Positions 44,301-56,865 of a stretch of DNA of 64,000 bases are shown in pieces (the first letter of the stretch is position 1; every line of letters starts with the position of its first letter). The stretch spans positions 30,539,154 through 30,603,153 of the forward strand of contig JAAOOA010000127.1 of the NCBI GenBank assembly GCA_012861695.1, written 5' to 3'. Position numbers and translations under genes: made by a program. This DNA is from Trematomus loennbergii. Its lineage: Eukaryota; Chordata; Actinopteri; Perciformes; Nototheniidae. The notes below the pieces were generated by a model, which was not told the DNA's origin, did not search any database, and saw only the letters and a program-made list of their open reading frames with translations.

Positions 44301-47045
44301 AACCAATTATTATTTAGTATGTGATGACAAAAGTTCGGTCCTAGAGGAGCCATGTCCCGTTTTAATAGACGGTCTTATCCCCTATAAAAGATGGAAATGT
44401 AGAACCATTTTAGTGCCCTATTAGCTTAGCTCCGCTGAAACACTGCCAACTTGCTTCAGACGTGAGTATTGATTAATTGGCACGGAACCGTCTCACCGTC
44501 TGGGTTGGCGAGAAGGAGAGAACAAATGGATGAAAATGGATTAGGCGGACTAAGGAAAAGTCAGGTTGTCCGATCCATTGAGAGCTGGTGTAATGAACCA
44601 AGGTCTCTCCTATGGTCCGCATGGAGCCTGTACTCTCTCACCTGTAAAGTCCGCCAACCAGCTGTTCCACTGCCCGTCCAATGCCATGTTTTGCTATCAG
44701 GAAAGGTTACCAAAGAAACTTGCAACAACTCACCAACTCTACATTGCCATGAATTCGCTTCCAAACAATCATTCGAGCGGGTTTGACAGCTAACTGCACT
44801 GCCCATCTATTCACAGAGCATTGTGTAAATATATAATGCATTAACTGCCATTAGAGCGCACTCTGTCATTTGAATGACATTGTAAATGGCTTTGTTGATT
44901 CGTCACTGGAGGATCATTTGTCATTTTAGTTGTGACTTCAACAATCTGGACAATTCCCAGCCCGTTATATCCCTCATGGAACATGGAGCAGCTCAGCCAT
45001 AAATTTATCACAGGCAATGCCATTACCTTTAGCTTGACGGCCCTCAAGCAACAGCAGTGCAATAATAGAGAATAGATTTTATCCCGTATGGAGCCAAGGC
45101 TTTTGCTCATGCTTTATTTCCCCCTTCCAGCCTCTGAGATAAGGAGAAAATAAGGTAGCCACTGAAGTGTTATACCTACCTTAATGAAAGGTTTTAAACT
45201 GATACTGGTATTGACTCCGAAGCCCCCTGGAGCACGCCTGTATATCAGATGCTGTGTCATAAATGAAGATCAACAATCCTGTTAACTTTCCCTTACAATA
45301 ACCTGAAGGAAAACCAAATCAAGCGGCACATTGATAAGTCTTGAAATTACATTTTCTGATGTGACACAATGAATCTCCTGTGAGATCATAGAAGAGATTA
45401 TGAAACGCCTCGGATGATGAAAATGATGGATCTGATGTCGGTCTTTGGCAGCTCAACACATCTCTTGCACATATTGGAACCCAGATCTTTGATATGAGGG
45501 CAGATTTTTGACCCCTCCCCAATTGAAAATGATAATACAGCCTGGTCAATATTTTTTCATTGGGGGCCATGTCGCAGAGTTGCTATCTACTTGAAATGCA
45601 TTGTGTGTGAGATGTTATCCGGAATATTGATATGAACGCTCATTTCCTGTGTACCAGCAAAGCTTGGGTGACGGTATGAGTTGTTAATGAAAAAATCAGC
45701 CGGGCTTGTCAACTGTCATCACGACCAAATGAGGCAGTACGAGGGGTGGGAGGAGGGGACTTAATAAAGCACACATTTCTCTTTACACAAATATGTAGCC
45801 TGATAAGAATGTTTGTATTAAGAAAAACTCATAATGCTGATGTTTTTTTCTTGAATAATTAACACCGAGCGCTGTCAGCACCAATAGGAAACCCTATCAG
45901 AATGTTAATGTGATTCTGCTAAGGCACACATTTTCCTGCCAACACAAATTACAACATCTAAGCCGGATTAGGACACATCCTTTCATTACTTTATTTGATT
46001 TTCTGACTTCCTCTTTTCTCGTGCTTACATTTTTAGTCTGGCTTGCAAAAGGGCTTTAGATATGCAGTGATTAGACGATAGTGGCTTAACAAACTCGCTT
46101 CTGAGGACTTGTTTTTATAGGTAAACATAGGCGGAAGATACCACCATGAAACATTTCCTCTTGCAAATTAATGATCCTCTCATTGTTGTCCCTATCTGCT
46201 GCTATTACTGCTATCCCTGTGGTTCCAAATAGCACAATTCAGCTATATTTTTCCTCAAAATTATCTGATAGTGTATGTGGGCAGGAGAAAAAATGACACG
46301 AATACCACAAAAATGTGCACTCTCTTTGTCACACTTCCAGCCGCTTTATTAGCATAGACTCATTTGTTTCCTATTAATTATGCATTAATGTCAAACCACT
46401 AATGAAGGCAAGGTCAAGGCATCAGGAGAAGAAAAAAAAGATTTCAGGAGTGAATGCTGAAATATTTCTCACATTTGTGACTGGGCAGTGCCGCTGAGTG
46501 CGAACACCATGGGATGATGGGAGCTTGTTAAAGGTTACACAGAGCTACTGGGCTCACCCTCATCTCAGAGACTATTCTACCTTTCTTCCTTCTACCTCCC
46601 ACATTTTCTTTTTCTCGGAGTCCCTCTGGTCCTGAACTCAGTGCTGAGCCTTTGCTGAGAAGCCATAGCCTGAGAACAGCACGACTCCCCCCCCCCTCTT
46701 CCTACACCCTCATTATCGGCCACCATCTGCCCGACCTTAGCCTCACATCACTCCTTTACACCCAGCCATCCCATCAACACTCCCCTCTCACTCTCCACTG
46801 GCACCTTGGCTCACAAGCCTGCCACAGCTGTCATCTCTCTCCGAGTAACACATTTGTCCTCTTCGGCCGTGTTCTATGCTCTGTAATCCCTCTGTCTTGA
46901 GTCCCTCTTACATGAACAAGCTGTGTGTAAGCCACTCAAGCTGAAACACTGATCTCTGAAGCAGTCTCCAGACTTTTTGTCAACACACTTTGGAATGGAT
47001 GCAAGTGGTTCTAACGGGCTCTGTGGAATATAGCCCGTCAGATAC
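41317..47045. other. non-coding sequence; long repeat-poor stretch
   Basis: Almost 6 kb with no transposon ends, SINEs or supported exons. A short tandem of ACAGTGCAAAGAACAAAG type occurs twice near 42451-42497, and a C run lies at about 46685. The frames (for example 44469-44786) lack domains. It may contain conserved enhancers, but nothing in a single sequence proves that. Confidence 0.4.
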
Positions 47046-47200
47046 GGTTAGTTTGTTTAGTTTAGTTTATTTGTTTATAGTGTCATGGACAGTCCAGATT
47101 AATCAACTGTCACAAAAAAACAGTACATTTGGCAGATTTAGCCAACATTGCTAATTTCCAGCTGTTGTCCCCGGCCAGATGATAATAGACACCTTTTTAA
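47046..47200 (+). repeat. probable fish interspersed repeat fragment
   Basis: GGTTAGTTTGTTTAGTTTAG and TTTATTTGTTTATAGTGTC then GACAGTCCAGATTAATCAAC and TGTCACA..., followed by CCAACATTGCTAATTTCCAG CTGTTGTCCC, resembles a common fish retroelement tail. It is recognised from memory only. Confidence 0.4.
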
Positions 47201-50200
47201 AATCACAACAGCATTAGTTATAAAGAAAGGATGAAATCAATTGCCCAATGCTGTAAAAAAATCTTGACATGTTTGAAAGATGGCATGATAGCGAGTAGAG
47301 ATCCAACACTTGTTGCAGTTTGATGTACCTCAATGTGTTGTTACAGACAAAGTCTCAGTCAACCTAAAGCGCTTCTTTCAAAAGAACATGAAAGTCAAAT
47401 CTATTCCTCTGAGTTGGAGCCTCTGCAGTCACCACTGACCGAACTTCTGTGTGTCAGGAGTGTTGATGGCAGAGCAAGTTTTGCTATCAGGCCTGTCTTT
47501 CTGTCTTCATGTTGTCTAAGACGTTGTCTGCTCAGAGAGCTTATAGGCAGAGCCGGGAGAGAATGGTGGGCTATAGCTGCTCGTCTTGACAGATAAACAG
47601 GATTTTGTGTCTGGCAAGCCGAAGATTGTCAGTTCCAATCTCTTGAGAGAATTACAACCGGCAGTCAATGCTGGGACACTGGCTCAACAGAAAGAGCATC
47701 AGACCAGTGTATTGATGAGTCGGAGATGTCGACTCCTTCATCACGATTGCACTGCATGGTTTATTCATGGCTAACCGAGCCATTGGGTACAGTTCAAGGT
47801 TCCAAGATCTCTGGCATGCACTGGTGAAATGGCCTTGTAGAAATACACAATGTAAATGTCACCGGATTTGTGTAAAAGCATAATGAATGTCGCCTGATTC
47901 AAGAACGGCTGACTCACAAGGCACCTGAGTGAATGCTTCATGATTTATGAGCTTTTTCATTTTCACCTTTCATCTCCAGATTGCCTCTTGCATCTCTCGG
48001 CTCACTGTGTCTGTACCACAGCGGTAGTGGGAGAACAAAGGCTTTAATTGTGTGACGAGTCGAGCATCAACATTTAACAAATACTACTCGCGGATGCTAC
48101 TGTTCTCTCCCAGCATGTGGGGTCAAGCTTTTGACCTTTACGCTTTGAATGGAGCCCCGCAGGTCACATTTTTGTCTTTGTTAAATGTCAGCAGTTAGTG
48201 TCTCAAAGCGATGCCGGCAGTTTAAAACATGGCAGCTGGATAAAAGCCACGCTCTGCCATCTGGTGCGTCAACCAGGTTGGTATTTCCTTTTGTAATAGG
48301 GGCGGGTTCTCTGTGCTCTCTAAATCAATTGCAATAAGCGGGCTGTGTGACGCTTTGGCGTTGAGCAGCATCACTAAGAGATGAGGGGGCTCAGATGTGA
48401 CGGGCCATATTAACCAGCCAGCTCTCCTCTTGATTGGATCATTATGGTGCCGCTCGTCTGCAGGAAGAAGCCCAGTGTCTAATTGAACAGTCTGCATTTC
48501 TGTTGACAACACTATCATTTCTACATATCCCCAAGGACAACACTCGACTTGTTTTTTTCTGCCCGTGTGACGAGGTTCTCATGAAAATAATGTCCTTTTG
48601 TGAAGACAAGTTTTGGTTCATAAACATATACTTGAAGGAATGGTTTGAGGGGGAGAGGGTGCTTTGTAATATACAGGGGCCATGGATAGGGTTAATTGGA
48701 TCGATGTCCATTTCTTTAGCCTAACCAAAGCTCAGATGTTAATCTAATCTCATGTCTGACTGGGGAGGGTGCACAACGTATAGAATGAATTACATAAGAT
48801 GTCAAGAGGAACATGACTGAATAATTTAGTTACCTAAATGTGGAATGGCATTAATCGGATGGTGGCTATTAATAGAACGAAGTTGGGCCTACATTGGTTT
48901 ACTGTACATTGGTATAAATATCCACACTATGGTTTAGCCAGTGGTTTTGATTTCCAACATTAATGTGTGACCATCTTATCCGATCAATATTTATTATGTC
49001 AGTGTTTCATTTAAACGAGTTAGGGTTAGGGCTAGGGTTAGGGTTATTCTGAAGAAAGAAAGATTATTTTAAATATATTGCTTTTGAGGTATAAATATTC
49101 TATCCTGCTAAACGTCTCACAACCCCTAAATTGATCTTGCAAAATCCTTTAGAGTTGGACGAACAACGTACTGTGCTTGACACTGTGGTCACATTCCTTT
49201 ACTTTTAATGTTTCTGCTAATTGAATAGTGACATTTATAACCCCTGTTCAAGGTACAGTTTATTAGCTAATGAATCTCATTTAAAATGCATAGGATTGTA
49301 GTAAATGTATTTTCATTGAATTACCGCTGATTGCAGTTAAAACAATCAAGCAAACCAAGGTAATGATCTCATCAAGCAAAGTCTTTTGTTCGAAGCACTC
49401 ACTGATTCTCTGTTGGCATCCTGCTGCTGGCTCCTTAAGTTGTTAATTATTTTGAATCATATTTCACCTTTCAATTGAGCTACAAATAAGGGTACATGTT
49501 TTTTAAAGCTAAAAGATTTGAGTTCTATTTTCAACATAATGGACGGATCTGGAGGACGCATCATTTTCTGTCACCTAGACTATACGCTTTATGTGTCTAC
49601 CAACAATTGATGTATTCAAATAATTCTGTGCTCAGTGGTTGTCAAAGTCAGGAATGAAAGCTATCAGCAGCATCAGACAACTGTGTCCAAAGCAATGTTT
49701 CAATATTTTGCATGCTCTGGCTCCCATATGGCGTGTTACATTTCCTCCTTGAAGAGCCCACCATGCGTATTATTGTGTTCTATTTTAAGAGACTCCCCAC
49801 CATGCAGTGTGTAGAGTGAAATGTAGGGGTTTCACCGAGCGTCTGTGCCCACCAGCGCCAGCCACACAGCAGCTGTGACTGATAAAGCGGATCCTTTTCC
49901 ACAAGGGAAAACTTGTTCTCTGCTCCTTCTCGAATCTCACCCAACAGTTCCTGTCCTGTCCCCGGGCACAAACGTCCAACTTCTAAATGCCAACTCAGTC
50001 AGGAGTTATCGCTGCTATTTCCCTTGCGAAAAATGTCAGATGGATGGTGATTTTCTGCTTTATGATTTCACGGGAGTGGTGACCGTACACTGTGTGAGAG
50101 ATACTCTGTCCTAGTTTGATAAGTGGGCCATAATAATGAAAATGGCTTTTTAAAAACTAAGGTAAAGCCTCATTTCAGCTCCGCTAGGTCAGCTGAAACG

Positions 50201-51596
50201 GCAAAGGACAATGTTTAGCACAGTGTTATAATCATTCTTATTTCATCCTTATGCTCGTGAAATTGTATGCAAACTTAATATGTTTGCATTTTCTCATAAA
50301 TCTCATCTTAAATGTACTACAGCCCTCCATGAACATCCATCACTGACAGAACTGTGCTGCCTCTCATATTGTTAATTTGGGCAGTATTTCACAGCCAGCG
50401 AGACTCAAATGAGAGAGTGAGCAGGCCATGGCTCAGCGCCCATTGTCACTCATCTTGAACAAAAGGCAATAATCGCCCATGCATCTCGAATCTGAGCCTA
50501 GAATAAAACAAGGTGCGAAAATGAGCACCATTGCAGGATGAGAAAAACGTGAAGAGACGCTCAATGACTCGCCTTACACACTTAGCATCACTTAACATTC
50601 AACAAAAGGCAAGTCCAGCACGTTAGGCCACTGAAGACAACATCACCGTTTTATTGTGATGGCAATAGAGAGTGAAGTGGTTGCAAAGTCAAGAGATCAA
50701 GGGAGGGAGTAGAGTGATTTGACTGTAGGTTGATGCAAAGTGTCACTGTAGAAGCTACTTAAAACTCTTACAGTGGGATTTCACCACCATTTGTCATATT
50801 TCCTTTTGAGCCACGAATGGAGCAGAAAGAAGAGGCTTAGTGGATATTTTTAGACTCTCTTTGATGCCTTATTAGCTGGACTGGAACGCTTTGACTCTCT
50901 TAAAAGCAAATATGAATATATCACAATGATGGCAAAGGGCCAAGAATAAATCACCATTTCTGTGACAATCAATTACAGAATGGAATTGAATGAGCTGCCT
51001 TCACGAGAAGAAGAACAAAATGACACATAGTATAGGGATGTAGCTTGCCTAAAATAAAGATGAGAAGCAAATTAAATCTGCCAAATTACCTTGATCAAAC
51101 TTGCCCTCTGAAAATGTCTGTTTACACTTTATTTCCAACATGTAGAAAATAAAAACATATAAATCAATGTTAAGTGGTCGTTACTAACAAATTGATTCGT
51201 TATACTCACATTACCTAATTGAGCACCAGTTGGAAAAAATATTACCAAAGACTTATTTGCACTTTTTAGGATTCGGAAAGTGCACATTTGGACTCTAGGA
51301 TTTCGATCTCGAAGTTTAGAAATTGATTGGTCCCCCTTCTGGTACTGAATTGTTTACAAAACTGATCACTCATACAACCACTGTAACCCTAACCCTAGCT
51401 TGCTAGATGCAAAATATAAATGAGATTTGACAGTGCTTCACAGGCGGACAGTTGGACACCATGACACTTGACATATTCCCTGTAAACACGACCTCCTACT
51501 GTTGCTCCGACTTGGTGCTAAAGACAGCACAATGGAAACAGGGAAGTGATACCAGCTGGTCTGAGACTTGGTGCATCCCGAACCCATTCTGTGAAC
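47201..51596. other. non-coding sequence with two interstitial telomeric repeats and a weak SINE-like block
   Basis: At 49019-49045 there are four TTAGGG-type units (one GCTAGGG variant). At 51384-51399 there are two CCCTAA units. At about 47683-47750, TGGCTCAACAG and TGTCGACTCCTTC sit about 60 bases apart like boxes A and B of a decayed tRNA-derived SINE, but no tail is clear. The rest has no gene or repeat that I can name. Confidence 0.4.
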
Positions 51597-51604
51597 CTTT
51601 AGAC

Positions 51605-52518
51605 CAGGGGTGCCCAACCAGTCGATCGCGAGATGTGTCTAAAAAATAGAACAACAATATTCAGTTTTATCGTTAATGTCCTATAACATAATCTTCCTGT
51701 GCCAGAATAATGCACTTGAACGCATCAAACTAAGCTTTGTGATTGGCGTGACCCCATGTATCGGGGCGTGGCTGGTGGGCAGTGGGGCACTAGTTAGCTG
51801 ACGTTGTCCGTGTCAACAGGAGTGACAGTCCGCACACACACAAGACCGCAATTATGGCAGAAGCAAAAAAGCCCAAAATATCATTTTCACTCTGAGTGGG
51901 AGGATGATTATTTTTGTATCTATTCCAATTCAAAGTCCATATGCGAGCGTGGCTTTACCGAAGAAGGGTAATATAGAGCGGCATTTCAAAACGGTGCACA
52001 AACGCTAGTGACGGAATTCCCTCCTAATTCTGCCCTACGCTCTTCTGTTCGTTGCGTGCATATGTAACAGAGTTAAACATGTGAATACAATTATAAGTTT
52101 GTGAATGTTTAATTCATAAGTTGTGAATTTTAAGAGATGAGATTGTTTCATTTCATATTTTAAGTTTTGTTTCCCGTGGGAGCACCGTCCCGTTGCAGGT
52201 CTTTTTTTACTTCCGGTACAGTATGTGTTTTCCACCCTCCGCGGACTGGCCATCTGGAGAATCTGGAGAATCACAGAACAGCCGGTCGTCAAGGGCCGGC
52301 TCGATTCACTGACGGCCGTCACCGCCCTTCAGTTTTATGTTTTTAAAAGGCATCATTGAAGTTGCACCGATAGATGTCCGCCGTTTCCCGAGGCTCCCCC
52401 CCAGTTGACAGTTCGCTAGCAAACCCAGCCCCCCCCCCTCTCTATTTGGACTGGTAGATCTCTGCAGACTGGCAACTTTAAAAGTAGCTCTTGGATCAAA
52501 AAAGGTTGGGCACCCCTG
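51605..52518 (+). mobile_element. hAT transposon, deletion derivative
   Basis: Ends CAGGGGTGCCCAACC and GGTTGGGCACCCCTG are perfect 15-bp inverted repeats. The flanks are CTTTAGAC (51597-51604) and CTTTAGAT (52519-52526), an 8-bp duplication with one change. The second and third blocks (CAGTCGATCGCGAGATGTG at the left, GGTAGATCTCTGCAGACTGG at the right) are typical subterminal sequence of this group. The 914-bp copy keeps only the start of the transposase. Confidence 0.94.
51854..52020 (+). pseudogene. relic of hAT transposase start with zinc-finger remnant (GTF2IRD2-like group)
   Basis: ATG at 51854 opens MAEAKKPKISFSL and then hits a stop. Shifting frame gives pieces of the expected WEDDYFF-type and CERG segments. 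A further piece, KKGNIERHFKTVHKR (about 51966-52010), is the His half of the BED-type finger, followed by remains of an EFPPNSALR-type stretch. Several frameshifts and a short deletion of the Cys half make it non-functional. Confidence 0.7.
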
Positions 52519-52526
52519 CTTTAGAT

Positions 52527-55389
52527 CAACCCAAAGACATCCCCCCTGTTATTAATGCTCATGAATACTCGGTAAAGCTCAAAGGACCTTTTTCACATTG
52601 AGCTATTCATTTAGTTTACCTCTCATCCTGTGAGTGTCTTACTGAATACTAAGCGATGTAGTGAGTCCAGGTCGGACAGAACGACACGGGGTACCTTACC
52701 ACCCAGTAACACTGATTGAGGTCCTGTCTCACTTTTCCTTTTTCTGGTGCAATCTTTCAAGACAATGTGAAGACAACCCCATGGCCTCTTCAGCCCATTA
52801 CCCACACATCCTCCCTTTTCTTTCTGCATGGTAGCAGAGGATGCAGCTCCTACACACTGTTAAACACAGATTGCACTTACACATGGGTCGCAAAAGCTCC
52901 ATTAACTCCATGTGCCAAATACTGCGCACAGTAGGAGTCATGAATATTTGAAGAGGGCATCGTAAAGCTAGGAGATATTTGAGCTCAACTCACTGGTCAC
53001 CATGCATCTTTAATCGGGTCCGCCCCGCTTGTCCGACAGCAGGAAAAAGACCCAGAGTTTGAGAAAGTAGCTGGCCCTGTCCACCTTGATGAATAAGTAA
53101 ACACACTCAACCAGGCAGAGATCCAGTCGGCAGGTTTTGAGTCGATAACAAGTTGATTTGTTTTCTTCTGAAAGCTGCATTGTTTACACGATACCGATTA
53201 CCCCTCAAATTTCATCCATTTCTCAAGATCTTTCCCTGAGCTTTGACACAGCCTGGCTCTCTGGGCGACCACGTTCTGTTTCTCCTTTCAGCGTGTCCAA
53301 GCAGGAGCCACTTAAAGGTGATTTTCATGGTGCAATAAAAAAGAAATTAGGTTGTGCCTGCACTAAGCTTCTGTTTATGAGGTTCTCATGAATATTTTCC
53401 ATCTAAATTTGTGTCAATTTTAGAGCAGCTTCCTCCAATGGAGACAAACTTGATTTGCCTGAGTTATTGTGATATTCATTGTGTACACCGGAGATTGCTT
53501 AGTGCTCAAGGTTATTTTCAATAGGAAGCTGTTTAATGTTAATGCTCTGTATAAACTCCTGAAAACAAAATATGTGCATTTTCTCTTTGCACTTCTGCTT
53601 GAGTAACAACAACATCCCTGCACTGTATATTGAGTTAAAAAGCACATTTTCTATACATCAAACATTGATAAGTGTGTTCGGTTTTCACAAAATCCAATCC
53701 GTTCCATTGCCTGCATGTCATCAAACCAATAAACAATAATGTTTACCAAATGGCTTTGTTGTACAACATACCCGCTTATTAAAATGGCATCTCATTAGAA
53801 GCGTTGAGCAGCCGTTTTACATGAGATTAATTGGGTTTTTTTAAAGCACTTTCTCTTCATTATCATTCTGTCTTGCAAATGGATTCACTGCAAAGGCAAT
53901 GCATATTCATTTTACAGGAAGCTTGAAAATTGTTCGGAAATGAGCCAAAGGTGGAGCCGGGCTGGTGTGCCGACTTACGCTGAATAATAAACTCAAAGCC
54001 TCGGCTCTAGAGGTGAAAATGAACGGCTGTGTGTGCGGAATACATTTGGAAACCTGCTGAAAACATGACTCTCACCTTCAGTGGAGATAATGTAGTTAAC
54101 ATGTTTAAGCCTTCAAAATTAATTACTTTTGGGCCTGACCTGTTTTTAAGTAGCATTTATTATTTAACACATTTAAATAGTACACATTCAAACATGAAGA
54201 CTGAAAATGATGAACAGGATGTGTGTGTTTTTATTGCCCATGCTGTCAGGTGAAATTTGGATGCAAGGCATCTTCTTGGCATCCTCTTACACTCCAGTGG
54301 CATTAATAATGCACATAGACAAGCTTTCACTGGATTCTGATTTGCTTTCAAAAAGGCAGGAGGAAATGTGCAGCATACTCTCTTGATAGAGAGGTCTAGT
54401 TGCACTTTCATGAAATGAGGATTCTCTCTCTTTTCTTTCTTTGACGCACTATTTTGTATGTGTAATGTGTATTTTCAACATCAGAGGAGCCTACTTGGCT
54501 AAAAGCCTGCCCGAGGCTGGGAACTAAACAAAAAGTTTTCCTTTTTGCCAAGTTATGAACTCTTTTACCTGAGGCAGGATAAGGTACTTCAAAGGCAAAG
54601 GGCATCCTTTGTCAGCATCTCAAACTGACAGCAACAGATCCTACTCAAGAGTAATTGCAGACAACCACTATTCCAAAGAACCAGTCCCTTTGGCTACACA
54701 TCCAGAAACAAGACGCACTATTTCACTCAGCTGTAACTCAGACGGATCCCTCATTAGCGTTGGGTTAATGAAGGGTCTATCATCAAAAGAAAAATTCACA
54801 GTGGAGGGCTTTTGTTTTCAAAGAAGAGTAATTAAAAACATCTCGTCTACATTTAATTGTTAAGTGGACTAATTAAAATGTTGACATACTAGCATGTAGC
54901 AGTCATTACACATATGTAATACTAGAGAATATATAGTAGATTGTCACACCCGTTTTCTCTGCAGGGCACGTTTGTCCTCAACCGGAGTCTAATTGATTTT
55001 CTGGAGGACAAAGAGGCTGAATAAGACCTGGGAAATTAGCCAATGTCATCTTTGTGGAGACATTCTTAGTCTTTAGCTCTGAGCATAAATGTCACTGAAC
55101 AGTAAAACACTCGTTAATTAAAGTGTAATTGTATTATAGTTGGTTCGGTGCCTCATTTAGTTCCATCTGATTATAGCAATAAACTGCCACCACACTTTTA
55201 AATGCAAGTGATAGAAAAAAGCTATATAGACTCTGACTTTGTATTATTATGTAACCATAAATCTAATCAGCCTCACTTCACGTCACACATAGGGCACCTG
55301 GCTGTGGCCCAGTGCAACCACTGGCCTTTAGTGTTGGCCATTAAGCCGCTTCACAAGAAGAGATGGAAGTAAAAGGTGCAATTAAACAG
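52527..55389. other. non-coding sequence, nothing recognised
   Basis: No transposon ends or supported exons. The stretch 53740-54000 is repeat-free and TAATTG/ATTA-rich, like candidate regulatory DNA, with no further evidence. Confidence 0.4.
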
Positions 55390-55673
55390 ACGTTTCTTGC
55401 CCCATGGCACTAAATGCCAATAATACATCTGCAGGTGGTTGATACCTCAGTGTTTTTCCCAAATGATGTTAATTTAATAGGATGATTGATGGAAAACTTA
55501 TCTTCTGACCAATCAACGGAGGGATTTGCTCCATAGTCTTTAATGTTGCTTTGCTAAGTGTTAGGGTTAGGGTTAGACTTTTCCTGTCCCATAGCACAAT
55601 ATTTCTATAATACATCTGCAGGGGTTGATAGAGATGATGATTGACAAAGTTACTCAACAATATCATGCTTTAA

Positions 55674-56292
55674 AGGCCCGGACACACCAAGCTGACACCA
55701 AAGAACTGACACAGACGGACCCCCGACTGTTGTGTCGCCTCTCGTCTCTGCGTCTTGGCCATGTGTCGCACTGGAACACACCGCAAAGACTTCAGCCGAC
55801 GGCCAAGAAGCACGTACGCACTGCGCATGCGTGAGTGGCAATAACTGTCCTTACCAGCAGGCGGCGGTAGTGTGTATTCGTCATTCAAAAGAGGCAACAA
55901 CCGGAAGACAGACTGCGTGATAACCGAGAGAAGAAGAACAGACTGCGTGATATAAACAAACAACAAATAGCGTGTGCGTTCCATTTTCACTCTACAGCAA
56001 GAAGCTCATGGGGCTTTCCCCAACCTGTGTCGAGAGCTGGAGTTAAATGAAATCTCAGATTTGCCTTCTTAATAGTTTGTTTGGGTCCCTCACTTCCGTT
56101 TCGCTTCTCATGCACTGATTCGCTAGCTGAACAGCCAATCAGAGTGATTTCCTTTGCCAACTGCCTTTGGCCGACTGCACGGCTGAAAAGACACGACGGT
56201 GCAGGACACACCAATCTGAGTAGGGCGTGTCGACGCTCATCGTCGGCCTGACGCCCACCGACGGCCAAAATCGGCTTGGTGTGTCCGGGCCT
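55674..56292 (+). mobile_element. PIF/Harbinger-type non-autonomous element
   Basis: Ends AGGCCCGGACACACCAAGC and GCTTGGTGTGTCCGGGCCT are perfect 19-bp inverted repeats, flanked by TAA on each side (55671-55673 and 56293-56295). A 3-bp TWA duplication is typical of PIF/Harbinger. The 619-bp interior carries a possible remnant of the transposase gene near 55992-56070. Minus-strand frames at 55670-55990 and 55987-56268 are incidental. Confidence 0.88.
55992..56072 (+). pseudogene. possible Harbinger transposase exon remnant
   Basis: After a CCATTTTCACTCTACAG stretch that resembles a splice acceptor, the plus frame reads QEAHGAFPNLCRELELNE and then stops at TAA. This resembles the EFHxLCxELxLDE-type segment near the start of Harbinger transposases. 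It is a short match from memory and could be chance, but the host element is the right kind. Confidence 0.4.
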
Positions 56293-56865
56293 TAACAGGT
56301 TATTGTTCTTTGGATCAGAAATTCAACACCATGCAGTTTTGATACTTTCACATTTTCTTATTTTGTGGCGGTAGAAAATAATTTACTGAATTACAATAAA
56401 GATATTGTTCAATTCCAGCACAATTAGAGGGGTGTTAAATTGTAGTAGCATTTTTATGAGAACCTCTGATCCAAATACCTCAGTGTTCTTCCCAAATTAT
56501 GGAAAACTCATATTCTGACCAATGAACGGAGGGACTTGCCCCATAGTCTTTAATGTTGCTTTGGCAAGGGTTAGGCTTGTCCTGCCCCATAGCACAACAA
56601 CTCCATAATGCATCTGCAGGGGTTTGATAGAATTGATGATTGATAAAAGCACTTCAACAATGTTCTTAAACAGGTGCTTTGAACTGTTTTGATTGTTTTT
56701 TATTACTTGTCGAGACAACAAATGTAACATTATAATTGAACTACAGTGAAGCTGCTCAATTGCAGCATCATTAAAGGGGTGAGTTGCATTTTTATGAGAA
56801 CCTGGGAGCTCATTTATGTCATCAGAACTACCACAGTGTTTTGCATAAACAAGGTTATAAAATAA

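Larger units (their letters stand above)
55390..56865. repeat. degenerate tandem repeat, unit about 375 bp, split by a Harbinger element
   Basis: Blocks recur in the same order: CAGTGTTTTTCCCAAATGATG, TTCTGACCAATCAACGGAGG, CCATAGTCTTTAATGTTGCT, CTGTCCCATAGCACAA and ATACATCTGCAGGGGTTGAT appear at about 55450-55640 and again at about 56480-56640. TTAACAGGT...GAGAACCT blocks appear at 56293-56460 and 56668-56800. Removing the 619-bp transposon and its 3-bp duplication makes the spacing about 375 bp. A third, poorer partial copy starts near 56850. Two TTAGGG units lie within it at about 55561-55575. Confidence 0.75.

Noticed and set aside
49019..49045. Telomere or chromosome end
   Set aside because: Only about four units, inside ordinary sequence on both sides.
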